NCBI RefSeq assembly: GCF_001894945.1 | Contig: NZ_BCXE01000021.1 | Coordinates: 248,001 to 312,000, forward strand | Direction: 5' to 3' | From: Rhodococcus ruber NBRC 15591 | Lineage (GTDB): Bacteria > Actinomycetota > Actinomycetes > Mycobacteriales > Mycobacteriaceae | DNA: 64,000 nucleotides | Part shown: positions 19,537-28,999 of the stretch, piece after piece | Position numbering within the stretch: position 1 is the first letter of the stretch | Layout: every line of letters begins with the position of its first letter | Notes under the pieces: model-generated | What the model was told of the DNA's origin: nothing | The model's database searches: none | Seen by the model: only the letters and a program-made list of their open reading frames with translations | Made by a program: the position numbers and the translations under genes

Positions 19537-20207
19537 AGGCGCCAGTCCACCGGGTTCCCGCCCTGATCGGCCAGCAACGCGTTCGCTCGGCTGAAGGGGC
19601 GGGAACCGAAGAACCCGCGGGAGGCCGACAGCGGCGACGGGTGCGCCGACTTCACGGTGGGCACGTCGCCGAGCATCGGCTCGAGCGTGGCCGCGTCCCG
19701 ACCCCACAGGATCGCGACGAGTGGTGCCGTGCGCGCGACGAGCGCTCGGATCGCCTGCTCGGTCACGCGCTCCCAGCCCTTGCCGCGGTGCGACGCGGGC
19801 TGGCCGGGCTGCACCGTCAGGACGCGGTTGAGCAGCAGCACCCCCTGCGCCGACCACGGCGTGAGGTCGCCGTTCGGTGGTGTCGGCAGGCCGAGGTCGT
19901 CGCTGTACTCGCGGTAGATGTTGGCCAGGCTGCGCGGCACCGGACGTACGTCCGGTGCGACCGAGAAGCTCAGCCCGACGGCATGACCCGGCGTCGGGTA
20001 CGGGTCCTGGCCGACGATGAGCACCTTCACCCGGTCGAACGGCTCGGTGAAGGCCCGCAGCACGTTCGCGCCGGCGGGCAGGTAGCCACGTCCGGCGGCG
20101 TTCTCGGCGCGCAGGAAATCACCCATCGCGGCGATGTCGTCGGCGACGGGGGCCAGTGCCCGCGCCCAGCCCTCCTCGACGATCTCCGGCAAGGGTCGTA
20201 CAGCCAT
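19530..20207 (-). CDS. ung: Uracil-DNA glycosylase (family 1)
   Basis: Removes uracil from DNA to start base-excision repair. The 225-residue product shows the water-activating motif [20 protein letters not shown] near 62-81 (catalytic Asp in GQDPYP), [17 protein letters not shown] near 124-140, and the minor-groove [18 protein letters not shown] near 188-205. It is the last gene of a thiL - gamma-carbonic-anhydrase-like - ung run on the minus strand. Confidence 0.97.
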   Translation of the reverse strand: MAVRPLPEIVEEGWARALAPVADDIAAMGDFLRAENAAGRGYLPAGANVLRAFTEPFDRVKVLIVGQDPYPTPGHAVGLSFSVAPDVRPVPRSLANIYREYSDDLGLPTPPNGDLTPWSAQGVLLLNRVLTVQPGQPASHRGKGWERVTEQAIRALVARTAPLVAILWGRDAATLEPMLGDVPTVKSAHPSPLSASRGFFGSRPFSRANALLADQGGNPVDWRLA

Positions 20208-20225
20208 CGGTGGTGCCCGGTCCTT

Positions 20226-20747
20226 CTAGTCGATCCGCCGCAGCGCGCCGCGGTAGTACTCGGCGTTCGCCGCGTACATCTTGGCGTTGGCGTCGATGTG
20301 CCCCTCCGGCACCTCGTATCCCTCCCGGACCTTCGCCGGGACACCCATCGCCATCGAGCGCGGCGGGACCTGGAAGCGGGGAGCCACGAGCGCACCGGCC
20401 GCGACGATCGCCCCGTCGCCGACGACGGAGCCGTTGAGCACGAGGGAGCCGGAACCGATCAGGCAGCCGTCGCCGATGGTGGAGCCCTCGATGTGGGCGT
20501 TGTGGCCGACGACGGTTCCGGCGCCGATGACGGTGGCGTCCACGGCGGTGCAGTGGATGATCGTCCCGTCCTGGATGTTGCTCTCGGCGCCGACGACGAT
20601 CCGGCCGTAGTCGCCGCGCAGGACCGCGGTGGGCCACACCGAGGCGCGGGCACCGAGGGTGACGTCGCCGATGACCACCGCATCGGGATGGACCCAGGCG
20701 TCGGGATGAATATCGGGCACACGGTCGCCGAGCGCATACACAGCCAT
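20226..20747 (-). CDS. Gamma carbonic anhydrase-like hexapeptide-repeat protein
   Basis: I start at ATG 20747 (MAVYALGDRVPDIHPDAWVH). The 173-residue product is a left-handed beta-helix of hexapeptide repeats (IVVGAESNIQDGTIIHCT; VIGAGTVVGHNAHIEGSTIG). The histidines in IIHCT and VGHNAHIEG fit the three-His metal site of the gamma-CA/PaaY/CaiE group. Whether it hydrates CO2 or does something else is not decidable here. It sits 10 bases downstream of the thiL stop and 18 bases upstream of ung. Confidence 0.88.
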   Translation of the reverse strand: MAVYALGDRVPDIHPDAWVHPDAVVIGDVTLGARASVWPTAVLRGDYGRIVVGAESNIQDGTIIHCTAVDATVIGAGTVVGHNAHIEGSTIGDGCLIGSGSLVLNGSVVGDGAIVAAGALVAPRFQVPPRSMAMGVPAKVREGYEVPEGHIDANAKMYAANAEYYRGALRRID

Positions 20748-20757
20748 GTCCTGAAAC

Positions 20758-21786
20758 CTATCTCGAGAAGCTCTGCCAGCCTCCGGGGCCCGGCCGGTCG
20801 TGACCGTCGACGGTGACGCCGCGGCCCTCACGCACCGTGCCGACGGGACGCCAGCCGGCGGGTAGCGACGCGTCCGGGGGAAAGCAGGCGGCCAGGGCGT
20901 GGTCCTCGCCGCCGGTGAGCACCCACTCCCACACGTCGACACCGAGTTCCGCGGCGGCGGACCGCAGCCCGGGTCCGGGCTCGAGCAGCTCGTGCGAGAC
21001 GTCGATCGCGACGCCGGACGCGGCGGCGATGTGCCCGAGGTCGGCGAGCAGGCCGTCGGAGATGTCGGTTGCGGCGTGGGCCCCGGCGGCGGCCGCGGCG
21101 GGGCCCGCGGCGTACGGGGGCGACGGCACCTTGTGGGCGGCCACCAGATCCGGGTGACCGGCGAGTCCGGCGGTGAGCACGGCCAGTCCGGCGGCGGAAC
21201 GCCCGGTCGGACCGGCCAGCGCGACGATGTCGCCGGGCCGGGCCGCGGACCGCAGGAGAGGCGGGTTCCCGCCGAGGTCGCCGAGGACGGTCACCGCCAC
21301 GACCAGTTGCGACGCCTGCACCAGGTCGCCGCCGACTACGCCGGCGCCGAGCGCCTCGGCGGCCTCCCCGATCCCGGCGGAGACGCCGTCGAGCACGCCG
21401 ACCGGGGTGTCGGGCGGGCAGCCGAGCCCGACGAGGAAGGCGGTGGGGCGAGCGCCCATCGCCGCGACGTCGGCACCGTTCTGGGCGACGGCCTTACGCC
21501 CGACCTCGTGCGGGGTGGACCAGTCGAGGCGGAAGTGCCGGCCCTCGACGAGCATGTCGGTGGAGACGGCGACCCGTCCGTCGGCGGCGGCGACGAGAGC
21601 CGCGTCGTGTCCCGGTCCGACGAGGGTGGTGGGGGGCTGGCGGCGTCCGGCGACCGCGCGGTCGATCACGGGGAACTCGCCGAGGTCGGCGACGGTGGGG
21701 CCGGGGCGGTCGGGCGCGGTGATGCGATCCTCCCGTTCGTGGGTCGATGCGGGGCGGGCGGTGGCGGACACGGTAGTTTCGACCAC
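20758..21786 (-). CDS. thiL: Thiamine-monophosphate kinase
   Basis: Phosphorylates thiamine monophosphate to the active diphosphate. I choose GTG 21786; GTG 21771 is an alternative, and the frame upstream of these would run into the divergent gene. Recognisable motifs are TVADLGEFPVIDRAV, the metal/ATP site STDMLVEGRHFRLDW, NGADVAAMGARPTAFLVGLG, GGDLVQASQLVVAVTVLGDL, and ATDISDGLLADLGHI. Gene order with ung mirrors Rv2977c-Rv2976c. Confidence 0.94.
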   Translation of the reverse strand: MVETTVSATARPASTHEREDRITAPDRPGPTVADLGEFPVIDRAVAGRRQPPTTLVGPGHDAALVAAADGRVAVSTDMLVEGRHFRLDWSTPHEVGRKAVAQNGADVAAMGARPTAFLVGLGCPPDTPVGVLDGVSAGIGEAAEALGAGVVGGDLVQASQLVVAVTVLGDLGGNPPLLRSAARPGDIVALAGPTGRSAAGLAVLTAGLAGHPDLVAAHKVPSPPYAAGPAAAAAGAHAATDISDGLLADLGHIAAASGVAIDVSHELLEPGPGLRSAAAELGVDVWEWVLTGGEDHALAACFPPDASLPAGWRPVGTVREGRGVTVDGHDRPGPGGWQSFSR

Positions 21787-21813
21787 GCTACCGTTCCCCG
21801 ACTCCGAGAGATC

Positions 21814-22410
21814 ATGACCGAGCCGACAGTCTCCCCCGACCCCGATCCCGACGGCACGTCCGGCGACGACGAGCACCGCCGCAGCCCTGCCCTCGTCGCC
21901 ACGGCCGTCGCGCTGCCGGTGGCGTTGCTGATCGGCATCGTGGTGGCGGCGGTGCTGGCGAACCGCACCCCGGAACTGGCGCCCGTGGCGCTGGGACCGG
22001 TGGTGGCGCCGCAGGCCGAGTCACCGGAGTGCGCGGCCCTGCTGGGAGCGTTGCCCGAGGAGGTCGGCGACCTGCGCCGCGCGGAGCTGACGGACCCGGC
22101 CCCCGCGGGCGCCGCGGCGTGGCAGCCCGTCGAGGGCGAGCCGGTGGTGCTGCGGTGCGGACTGGAGCGGCCCGCGGAGTTCGATCGCGCGGCGGCGCTG
22201 CAGGTGGTCGACGGCGTCCAGTGGTTCGAGGTGTCCGGCGCCGCGGAGGGCATCGACGCGAGCACGTGGTTCGTCGTGGACCGGCCGGTGTACGTGGCGC
22301 TGACGGTGCCGAACGGTTCGGGTCCGACTCCGCTGCAGACGGTGTCGGCGGCGGTCACGCAGTCGCTGCCCCAGCAGCCGATCGATCCCGCGCCGGTCGC
22401 CGGCGGCTGA
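21814..22410 (+). CDS. DUF3515 membrane-anchored protein
   Basis: The 198-residue product starts MTEPTVSPDPDPDGTSGDDE, a short acidic cytoplasmic stretch, followed by one transmembrane segment (LVATAVALPVALLIGIVVAA, about 26-45). The outer domain has two conserved cysteines (PECAALL and LRCGLE), likely a disulfide, and WFEVSGAAEGIDASTWFVVD. This is the DUF3515 pattern found next to thiL in mycobacteria (Rv2980). Function is unknown. It is divergent from thiL with under 30 bases between the start codons. Confidence 0.88.
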   Translation: MTEPTVSPDPDPDGTSGDDEHRRSPALVATAVALPVALLIGIVVAAVLANRTPELAPVALGPVVAPQAESPECAALLGALPEEVGDLRRAELTDPAPAGAAAWQPVEGEPVVLRCGLERPAEFDRAAALQVVDGVQWFEVSGAAEGIDASTWFVVDRPVYVALTVPNGSGPTPLQTVSAAVTQSLPQQPIDPAPVAGG

Positions 22411-22433
22411 CGCCGGTCGGCGACCCGCGGGAT

Positions 22434-23987
22434 TCACTGCGCCAGCATGGATCCCGTCTCCAGGAAACGCTGGTGGAAGGACAGGGACTCGCCGAGCAGG
22501 TGCGGGGTGTGTCCCGCATCCGGCACGGCCTCGGCCCGGTCGACGTAGTCGTGCAACATGTCCCGGTAGTCCGGGTGGGCGCAGTTGTCGACGACGACCC
22601 GCGCCCGGCGCCGCGGCGACAGCCCGCGCAGGTCCGCAAGTCCCTGTTCGGTGACCAGGACCTGCACGTCGTGTTCGGTGTGGTCGACGTGCGGCACCAT
22701 CGGCACGATCGACGAGATGCTCCCGCCCTTCGCGGTGGACGGACTCAGGAACATCGACAGGTAGCCGTTGCGCGCGAAGTCGCCGGATCCCCCGATCCCG
22801 TTCATGATCTTGGTGCCCATGACGTGGGTGGAGTTGACGTTGCCGTAGATGTCGGCCTCGAGCATGCCGTTCATGGCGATGATGCCGAGGCGGCGCACGA
22901 TCTCGGGATGGTTGCTGATCTCCTGCGGACGCAGCACGATGTGCTCGCGGTAGAAGTCGATGTTGGACACCAGCTCGTCGATCCCGGCCTCGCTCAACGC
23001 CAGCGACGTGGCGGACGCGAAGCGGACGGTGCCGTGCTTGATCAGGTGCAGCATCCCGTCCTGGATAACCTCGGAGTAGCAGGTCAGCCCCTTGTGGGGT
23101 CCGGCGTCGAGACCCTGGAGGACCGCGTTGGCCACGTTGCCGATGCCGGACTGGAGCGGCAGGAGCGAATCCGCGGGCAGCCGTCCGCGGGAGACCTCGT
23201 GCTCGAAGAAGTCGAGCACGTGCGCGGCGATCGCCCGGCTCACCGCGTCCGGCGGGGTCAGCGGGCTGGCGCTGTCGCGGGCATGGGTCTCGACGACCGC
23301 GACGACCTTGCCGGGGTCGACGCGGAACGTGCTCTGGCCGATGCGGTCCTCGACGTCGGTGAGCATGATCGGCTTGCGGTGCGGCGGCAGCGCGGTGCCG
23401 TAGTACACGTCGTGGATGCCCGTCATCGCGGCCGGAACCCACGAGTTGACCTCGAGGATCACCTTCTCGGCGACGTCGAGCCAGGTCTTGTTGTTGCCGA
23501 TCGACGCGGACGGGATCAGTTCCCCGGTCTCGGTCACGCCGGAGACCTCGACGACCGCGACGTCGACGTGTCCGTAGTAGCCCTCCCAGACCTGCTGGGC
23601 GACGTGGGACAGGTGGATGTCGACGTAGTCCATCCGGCCGTTGTTGATGTTGCGGCGGGCGGTGGGTTCGGCCTGGTACGGCATCCGCAGGGAGATGCCG
23701 GCCACCTCGGACAGCATCCGCTCGGTCTCGGCGGAGACCGACGCGCCGGTGAGGAGGTTGACCGTGAAGTCGGTGCCGGCCGCGCGGGCCGCCCCGATGC
23801 GTTCCGCGAGCGCGGGGGTGATCGCCTTCGGCGTGCCGGCGCTGGCGAAGCCGCTGATGGCGACGGTGTGGCCGGGCTGGATCCAGCGGACGGCTTCCTC
23901 CGCGGAGACGACCTTCTGCCGGAACGCCGGGTGGTCGATTCGGCTCGGGGAAGAGTCGGATGCGGGGCGGAGGAACTGCGTCTGCAT
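22434..23987 (-). CDS. Acetyl-CoA hydrolase/transferase family protein (succinyl-CoA:acetate CoA-transferase type)
   Basis: The 517-residue product (start ATG 23987; an in-frame ATG at 24035 would add 16) has ISGFASAGTPKAITPALAER near 44-63, LPLQSGIGNVANAVLQGLDA, TCYSEVIQDGMLHLIKHGTV with the Glu expected to form the CoA thioester, and HVMGTKIMNGIGGSGDFARN. These are hallmarks of class I CoA-transferases of the Cat1/AarC type, which move CoA between succinate and acetate or similar acids. It stands alone and divergent from the helicase gene. Confidence 0.9.
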   Translation of the reverse strand: MQTQFLRPASDSSPSRIDHPAFRQKVVSAEEAVRWIQPGHTVAISGFASAGTPKAITPALAERIGAARAAGTDFTVNLLTGASVSAETERMLSEVAGISLRMPYQAEPTARRNINNGRMDYVDIHLSHVAQQVWEGYYGHVDVAVVEVSGVTETGELIPSASIGNNKTWLDVAEKVILEVNSWVPAAMTGIHDVYYGTALPPHRKPIMLTDVEDRIGQSTFRVDPGKVVAVVETHARDSASPLTPPDAVSRAIAAHVLDFFEHEVSRGRLPADSLLPLQSGIGNVANAVLQGLDAGPHKGLTCYSEVIQDGMLHLIKHGTVRFASATSLALSEAGIDELVSNIDFYREHIVLRPQEISNHPEIVRRLGIIAMNGMLEADIYGNVNSTHVMGTKIMNGIGGSGDFARNGYLSMFLSPSTAKGGSISSIVPMVPHVDHTEHDVQVLVTEQGLADLRGLSPRRRARVVVDNCAHPDYRDMLHDYVDRAEAVPDAGHTPHLLGESLSFHQRFLETGSMLAQ

Positions 23988-24035
23988 AGCGAACAGGGTA
24001 CGAGCATGCCCGGCGGTCGACGAAGTCTCCGTCAC

Positions 24036-24391
24036 AGCGATCGGCCGGTTGGGGCGCGGACCACTCCCCCGCCGCAGGCCACCCCACCGGATCCACGCGG
24101 CCGCACGCCGCCCCCGCGACGGTGCCCGAAAGTGCCTGTGCGGCAGCCGGTCCTACCATCGCGACTGCACCGCTCCCGGCTCCGGGCGGCTGGGACGCCG
24201 ACGGTCCCGACGCGAACGGCGTCCCGCGTCCACGCGGGGACGGGACGCGGCATCCCGACCGGCCCGACGGGTCGTTCGCCGCCGGAACGACCCCGTTCGT
24301 CGCGGAACCGGGCACGTTCGTCCCCGAAGCGGACACCACCGCCGGCCTCGCCGGCGCCCCGATGTCGTCACCGTCCGGCACGATGGGTCCC
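24036..24391. other. Divergent intergenic region before the RecQ-like gene
   Basis: About 356 bases separate the CoA-transferase and helicase starts. The helicase frame is open back to an ATG at 24122, giving a Pro/Gly/Asp-rich 90-residue extension with no domain; I treat it as non-coding leader but cannot exclude translation. No clear promoter hexamers stand out. Confidence 0.4.
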
Positions 24392-26494
24392 ATGAGCACC
24401 GCCACCACGGATCTACGCGACGACGCCGAACGACTGCTCCGCGATCTCGCCGGACCCGGGGCCCGGTTGCGCGAGGACCAGTGGAACGCCATCGAGGCAC
24501 TGGTGGTGCATCGCCGGCGAGCGCTGGTCGTCCAGCGCACGGGGTGGGGCAAGTCGGCGGTCTACTTCATCTCCGCCAAGTTGCTCCGTGCCCGCGGGCA
24601 CGGGCCGACCGTGATCGTCTCCCCCCTTTTGGCCCTGATGCGCAACCAGGTGGAGGCGGCGCGGCGCGCGGGTGTCCATGCCGCCACGATCAACTCCGGC
24701 AACGTCACCGAGTGGGAAGAGATCCATCGGCAGGTCGCCGACGGCGCGGTGGACGTGCTGCTCGTCAGCCCGGAGCGACTGAACAATCCGGACTTCCGCG
24801 ACCAGGTGCTGCCGTCGCTCGCTCGCGACGCCGGGCTGGTGGTGGTCGACGAGGCGCACTGCGTCTCGGACTGGGGCCACGACTTCCGCCCGGACTACCG
24901 GCGTATCCGCACCCTCGTCGCCGACCTCGGCGAGGGCATCCCGGTGCTCGCGACCACCGCGACCGCGAACGACCGCGTCGTCGCGGACGTGGCGGCACAA
25001 CTCGGCGTCGGGGAGGGCCGGGGCGAGACCCTCGTACTGCGCGGGGGCCTCGACCGGCCGTCGCTGCACTTGTCGGTCCTGCGGATCGACGAGCCCGCCC
25101 GCCGGGCGGCGTGGCTCGCCCAGCACCTCGACGAGCTGCCCGGGTCCGGGATCGTCTACACCCTCACCGTGTCGGCCGCGCACGACCTGGCCGCGCTGCT
25201 GTCCGAGCACGGTCACACCGTCGCGGCATACACCGGGCAGTCGGACCCCACCGAGCGGGAACAGCTCGAGGCGGACCTGCTCGGCGACCGGGTCAAGGCG
25301 CTGATCGCCACCTCGGCCCTGGGCATGGGCTTCGACAAACCGGATCTCGGGTTCGTCGTGCACCTGGGAGCCCCGTCGTCGCCGATTTCCTACTACCAGC
25401 AGGTCGGGCGCGCGGGGCGCGCGACCGAGCGCGCGGAGGTGATTCTGCTTCCGGGTCCCGAGGACCGGCAGATCTGGAGCTGGTTCGCGTCGGTGGCCTT
25501 CCCGCGGGAGGAGGTGGTGCGGCGGGTGATCGAGGTGCTCGAGCCGGAGCGGCCGCAGTCCACGCAGGCCCTCGAGCCGCTGGTCGACCTCACCCGGTCC
25601 CGGCTGGAGATGGTGCTCAAGGTGCTCGACGTGGACGGTGCGGTGCGCCGGGTCAAGGGCGGCTGGATCGCCACCGGTGCGCCGTGGGAGTACGACGCCG
25701 ACCGGTACGCCAAGCTCGAGCAGGCGCGTGCGGCCGAGCAGGAGGCGATGCTCGAGTACGAGCGGACCACCGGGTGCCGGATGGTGTTCCTGCGCACCCA
25801 GCTCGACGATCCCGGCCTGACATCCGAGACCGCGGGCTGCGGTCGGTGCGACAACTGCTGCGGGGCCCGGTGGTCGGCGGACGTCGACGACACCGAACTG
25901 GGCCGGGTGCGGGCCCGGTTGGATCGGCCGGGGGTGGACCTACCGCCGCGGCGGCAGTGGCCGACCGGAATGGCCAAGCTCGGCGTGGCGCTGTCCGGAA
26001 AGATCACCGACGGACCCGAGCCGGGGCGGGTCCTCGGCCGGCTGTCGGACCTGGGATGGGGGCCGCGGCTGCGGGCGCTGCTGGACGGCCCGGACGCGCC
26101 GGTGCCCGATGCGGTCGTGCAGGCCGCCGTGGACGTGCTCCGAGCATGGGACTGGGCGCAGCGGCCGACCGCGGTGATGGCCCTGGAGTCGGCGACCCGG
26201 CCCCTGCTGGTCGGTTCCCTCGCGACGCGCCTGGCGCAGCTGGGCCGGCTCGAGGATCTCGGCGTGCTGCGTGCCCGGCCCGGCCGGCCCGCGGTGACGG
26301 CAGCGAACTCGGCGTACCGGATCGCCGGCCTCGTGGACGCGTGGGAGAGCCCCGACCTCCACGGAAACTCTGGGCCGATCCTGCTCGTCGACGCGGTCAC
26401 CGACACCGGCTGGACGCTGACGATGGCGGCCCGGACCCTGCTCCGCGCGGGTGCGTCCGCGGTGCTCCCGCTGGCTCTCGCGAGCCCGAAATAA
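24392..26494 (+). CDS. RecQ-type DNA helicase with C-terminal phosphoribosyltransferase-like domain
   Basis: From ATG 24392 (MSTATTDLRDDAERLLRDLA) the product is 700 residues. Helicase motifs: RTGWGKSAVYF (motif I), DEAHCVSDWGHDFRPDYRRI (motif II DEAH plus the RecQ aromatic loop), ATSALGMGFDKPDLGFVVHL and YYQQVGRAGRATERAE (motif VI). A Cys-rich zinc site follows (CRMVF, then CGRCDNCCG). Past about residue 510 the sequence leaves the RecQ pattern, and near the C-terminus GPILLVDAVTDTGWTLTMAA matches the PRPP-binding loop of phosphoribosyltransferases. I therefore call a helicase-PRTase fusion; the role of the second domain is unknown. Confidence 0.85.
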   Translation: MSTATTDLRDDAERLLRDLAGPGARLREDQWNAIEALVVHRRRALVVQRTGWGKSAVYFISAKLLRARGHGPTVIVSPLLALMRNQVEAARRAGVHAATINSGNVTEWEEIHRQVADGAVDVLLVSPERLNNPDFRDQVLPSLARDAGLVVVDEAHCVSDWGHDFRPDYRRIRTLVADLGEGIPVLATTATANDRVVADVAAQLGVGEGRGETLVLRGGLDRPSLHLSVLRIDEPARRAAWLAQHLDELPGSGIVYTLTVSAAHDLAALLSEHGHTVAAYTGQSDPTEREQLEADLLGDRVKALIATSALGMGFDKPDLGFVVHLGAPSSPISYYQQVGRAGRATERAEVILLPGPEDRQIWSWFASVAFPREEVVRRVIEVLEPERPQSTQALEPLVDLTRSRLEMVLKVLDVDGAVRRVKGGWIATGAPWEYDADRYAKLEQARAAEQEAMLEYERTTGCRMVFLRTQLDDPGLTSETAGCGRCDNCCGARWSADVDDTELGRVRARLDRPGVDLPPRRQWPTGMAKLGVALSGKITDGPEPGRVLGRLSDLGWGPRLRALLDGPDAPVPDAVVQAAVDVLRAWDWAQRPTAVMALESATRPLLVGSLATRLAQLGRLEDLGVLRARPGRPAVTAANSAYRIAGLVDAWESPDLHGNSGPILLVDAVTDTGWTLTMAARTLLRAGASAVLPLALASPK

Positions 26495-26590
26495 TCGCCG
26501 CGACCGGTCCGGGCGCTACATCGAGTGATCCTTCTCACACCCGCGTCTCACCTGCACGGAGGCGGGGTATCCGGTGACGGATTCCGACAA

Positions 26591-26635
26591 GGCGGGTGAA
26601 TCCCGCCCGCGAAGTTGTTAGGTTCGAGACCGCTT
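26591..26635 (+). promoter_or_regulatory. Candidate ectA promoter with upstream stem-loop
   Basis: TAGGTT at 26619-26624 fits an actinobacterial -10 (TAnnnT) and would place the transcript start only a few bases before ATG 26636. A GGCGGG-TGAAT-CCCGCC inverted repeat (26591-26607) lies just upstream of this -10. No ribosome site is visible before the ATG, so the mRNA may be nearly leaderless. Confidence 0.4.
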
Positions 26636-27175
26636 ATGACGCCTGTGACACCGAGAAGTACCCCGCCCACCGCGCCTGCCGAAACGGTGAACGCACCTGC
26701 CGAGCCGAATTTCCGCGCACCGCGCATTTCCGACGGAATTCGCATGTGGCAGATCGCGCGCGATTCGAAAGTGCTCGACGTCAATTCCAGTTACGCGTAC
26801 GTGCTGTGGTGCCGCGACTTCGCGGCGACCTCGGTGGTCGCCACCGCTGGTGACGACGAGGCGGTCGGTTTCGTCAGCGGCTACCGCCGTCCGGAGGCAC
26901 CGGACACGCTGTTCGTCTGGCAGGTGGCCGTGGACCAGGACCAACGGGGCCGCGGCGTCGCGGGCCGGATGCTCGACAGCCTGTGGGACCGACTCACCGA
27001 CGCCGGTGTGACCCGGCTCGAGACGACGGTCAGCCCGGACAACGAGGCATCGATCGCGATGTTCACCGCGCTCGCCCGGCGACGCGGACTGCGCATCACC
27101 CGGAGCGAATTGTTCACCCCTTCGGATTTTCCCGATTCACACATGGCCGAGGATCTCTACACGATCGGCGAATGA
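26636..27175 (+). CDS. ectA: L-2,4-diaminobutyrate acetyltransferase
   Basis: First committed enzyme-specific step of ectoine synthesis: acetyl-CoA plus diaminobutyrate to N-gamma-acetyl-diaminobutyrate. The 179-residue GNAT protein shows [20 protein letters not shown] near 45-64 (EctA-specific), the acetyl-CoA loop [20 protein letters not shown] near 102-121, and [20 protein letters not shown]. An N-terminal Thr/Pro-rich tail of ~25 residues precedes the domain. It is followed by ectB and ectC in the canonical order. Confidence 0.96.
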   Translation: MTPVTPRSTPPTAPAETVNAPAEPNFRAPRISDGIRMWQIARDSKVLDVNSSYAYVLWCRDFAATSVVATAGDDEAVGFVSGYRRPEAPDTLFVWQVAVDQDQRGRGVAGRMLDSLWDRLTDAGVTRLETTVSPDNEASIAMFTALARRRGLRITRSELFTPSDFPDSHMAEDLYTIGE

Positions 27176-27218
27176 ATACACGACCGGCGAAAACGAATTC
27201 GCCGCAGGAGGACGAGGA

Positions 27219-28499
27219 ATGACCATCCTGGAGCACCCCGAAACCCCCGCCAAGCACAGCATTTTCGATCACCTCGAATCCGAGGTGCGCAGCTACAGCC
27301 GTGGCTGGCCGGCCGTGTTCGAAACGGCATCCGGATCGTGGATCCGCGACGAGAACGGCAAGGACTACCTCGACTTCTTCGCCGGTGCGGGAGCCCTCAA
27401 CTACGGGCACAACAACCCGATTCTGAAGACCGCGCTCGTGGACTACATCATGGGCGACGGCATCACCCACGGCCTGGACATGGCCACCCCCGCCAAGCGG
27501 GAACTGCTGGAGTCGATCGAGAGCCACATCCTGGCTCCGCGCGGCCTCGACTACAAGGTCCAGTTCCCCGGCCCCACGGGCACCAACTCGGTCGAGGCGG
27601 CCCTCAAGCTCGCCCGCAAGGTCACCGGTCGCGAGTCGATCATCAACTTCACCAACGCGTTCCACGGGATGACGCTGGGTGCGCTGTCGGTGACGGGCAA
27701 CTCGATGAAGCGGGCCGGGGCCGGCGTGCCGCTGGTGCATGCCACCCCCATGCCGTTCGACAACTACTTCGACGGCGTCACCGAGGACTTCCACTGGTTC
27801 TCCCGCGTGCTCGACGACTCCGGCAGCGGCCTGAACCGCCCGGCGGCGGTCATCGTCGAGACCGTGCAGGGCGAGGGTGGCGTGAACGTCGCCCGTCCCG
27901 AGTGGCTGCGAGCCCTCGCGGACCTGTGCGCCGAGCGCGACATCCTGCTCATCGTCGACGACGTGCAGATGGGCTGCGGCCGCACCGGCCCGTTCTTCTC
28001 GTTCGAGGTCGCCGGGATCACCCCGGACATCGTGACCCTGTCGAAGTCGATCGGCGGGTACGGCCTGCCGCTCGCGCTGACGCTGTTCAAGCGTGAACTC
28101 GACGTGTGGGGCCCGGGCGAGCACAACGGCACGTTCCGCGGCAACAACCCGGCGTTCGTCACCGCGGCGAAGGCGCTGCAGCACTACTGGGCCGACGACC
28201 GTCTCGAGCGCGACACGCTGCGCAAGGGCGAGCGGATCCGGCAGACCTTCATGAACCTGTCCGACATGTTCGACGGCGTCTCCACCCGCGGCCGCGGCAT
28301 GGTTCAGGGCCTGGTGTTCGACGAGCCGAGCGACGCGCAGAAGGTGTGTGCCCTGGCGTTCGAGCAGGGCCTGCTCGCGGAGACCTCCGGCCCCTCCGAC
28401 GAAGTCGTCAAGCTGCTCCCGCCGCTGACGATCAGCGACGACGAGCTCGAGCACGGCCTGAACATCCTGTGCGAGGCCACCTCGGTGGTCCGGGCCTGA
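27219..28499 (+). CDS. ectB: Diaminobutyrate--2-oxoglutarate aminotransferase
   Basis: PLP enzyme making L-2,4-diaminobutyrate from aspartate semialdehyde with glutamate as donor, the entry step to ectoine. The 426-residue class III aminotransferase has [55 protein letters not shown], the cofactor Asp in [15 protein letters not shown] and the PLP lysine in [35 protein letters not shown] just upstream of the ATG is a strong ribosome site. It is 43 bases downstream of ectA. Confidence 0.97.
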   Translation: MTILEHPETPAKHSIFDHLESEVRSYSRGWPAVFETASGSWIRDENGKDYLDFFAGAGALNYGHNNPILKTALVDYIMGDGITHGLDMATPAKRELLESIESHILAPRGLDYKVQFPGPTGTNSVEAALKLARKVTGRESIINFTNAFHGMTLGALSVTGNSMKRAGAGVPLVHATPMPFDNYFDGVTEDFHWFSRVLDDSGSGLNRPAAVIVETVQGEGGVNVARPEWLRALADLCAERDILLIVDDVQMGCGRTGPFFSFEVAGITPDIVTLSKSIGGYGLPLALTLFKRELDVWGPGEHNGTFRGNNPAFVTAAKALQHYWADDRLERDTLRKGERIRQTFMNLSDMFDGVSTRGRGMVQGLVFDEPSDAQKVCALAFEQGLLAETSGPSDEVVKLLPPLTISDDELEHGLNILCEATSVVRA

Positions 28500-28554
28500 G
28501 CCCCGGCCACCGTCGAACCCCGCACGCGAAGACGAGCACCGGAAGGACCTGCGC

Positions 28555-28950
28555 ATGATCGTCCGTACCACCGAAGAAATCACCGGCACCGACCGCGACA
28601 TCACGTCGGACAACGGCAACTGGCGCAGCAAGCGCATCGTGCTCGGCGGCGACAAGGTCGGTTTCTCGTTCCACGAGACCACGATCGAGGCCGGCACCGT
28701 CAACGAGTTCCACTACGCCAACCACGTCGAGGCCGTGTGGCTCATCGAGGGCACCGGCACGCTCACCGACCTCGAGACCGGCACCGTGTACCCGCTCGCG
28801 CCCGGCACGATGTACCTGCTCGACGGCCACGAGCGGCACCGGGTCGAGCCCGACACCCGGATGCGCATGTTCTGCGTGTTCAACCCGCCGGTCACCGGCC
28901 GGGAGGTCCACGACGAGAACGGCGTGTACCCCCTCGTCGAGGTCGTCTGA
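28555..28950 (+). CDS. ectC: L-ectoine synthase
   Basis: Cyclises N-gamma-acetyl-diaminobutyrate to ectoine, a compatible solute against osmotic stress. The 131-residue cupin starts [20 protein letters not shown] and has the EctC-typical [20 protein letters not shown], with metal-site Glu/His, and [29 protein letters not shown] precedes the ATG. No ectD hydroxylase follows in this window, so the product here would be ectoine, not hydroxyectoine. Confidence 0.97.
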   Translation: MIVRTTEEITGTDRDITSDNGNWRSKRIVLGGDKVGFSFHETTIEAGTVNEFHYANHVEAVWLIEGTGTLTDLETGTVYPLAPGTMYLLDGHERHRVEPDTRMRMFCVFNPPVTGREVHDENGVYPLVEVV

Positions 28951-28999
28951 GCGCCCGCAGCGTGTGACCGGCCGGCCCTTCGCGCCTAGAGTCGGATCC

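Noticed and set aside
24122-24391. A 90-residue N-terminal extension of the RecQ-like protein
   Set aside because: The extension is Pro/Gly/Asp-rich with no domain, and the helicase homology begins just after ATG 24392; I keep the shorter start.
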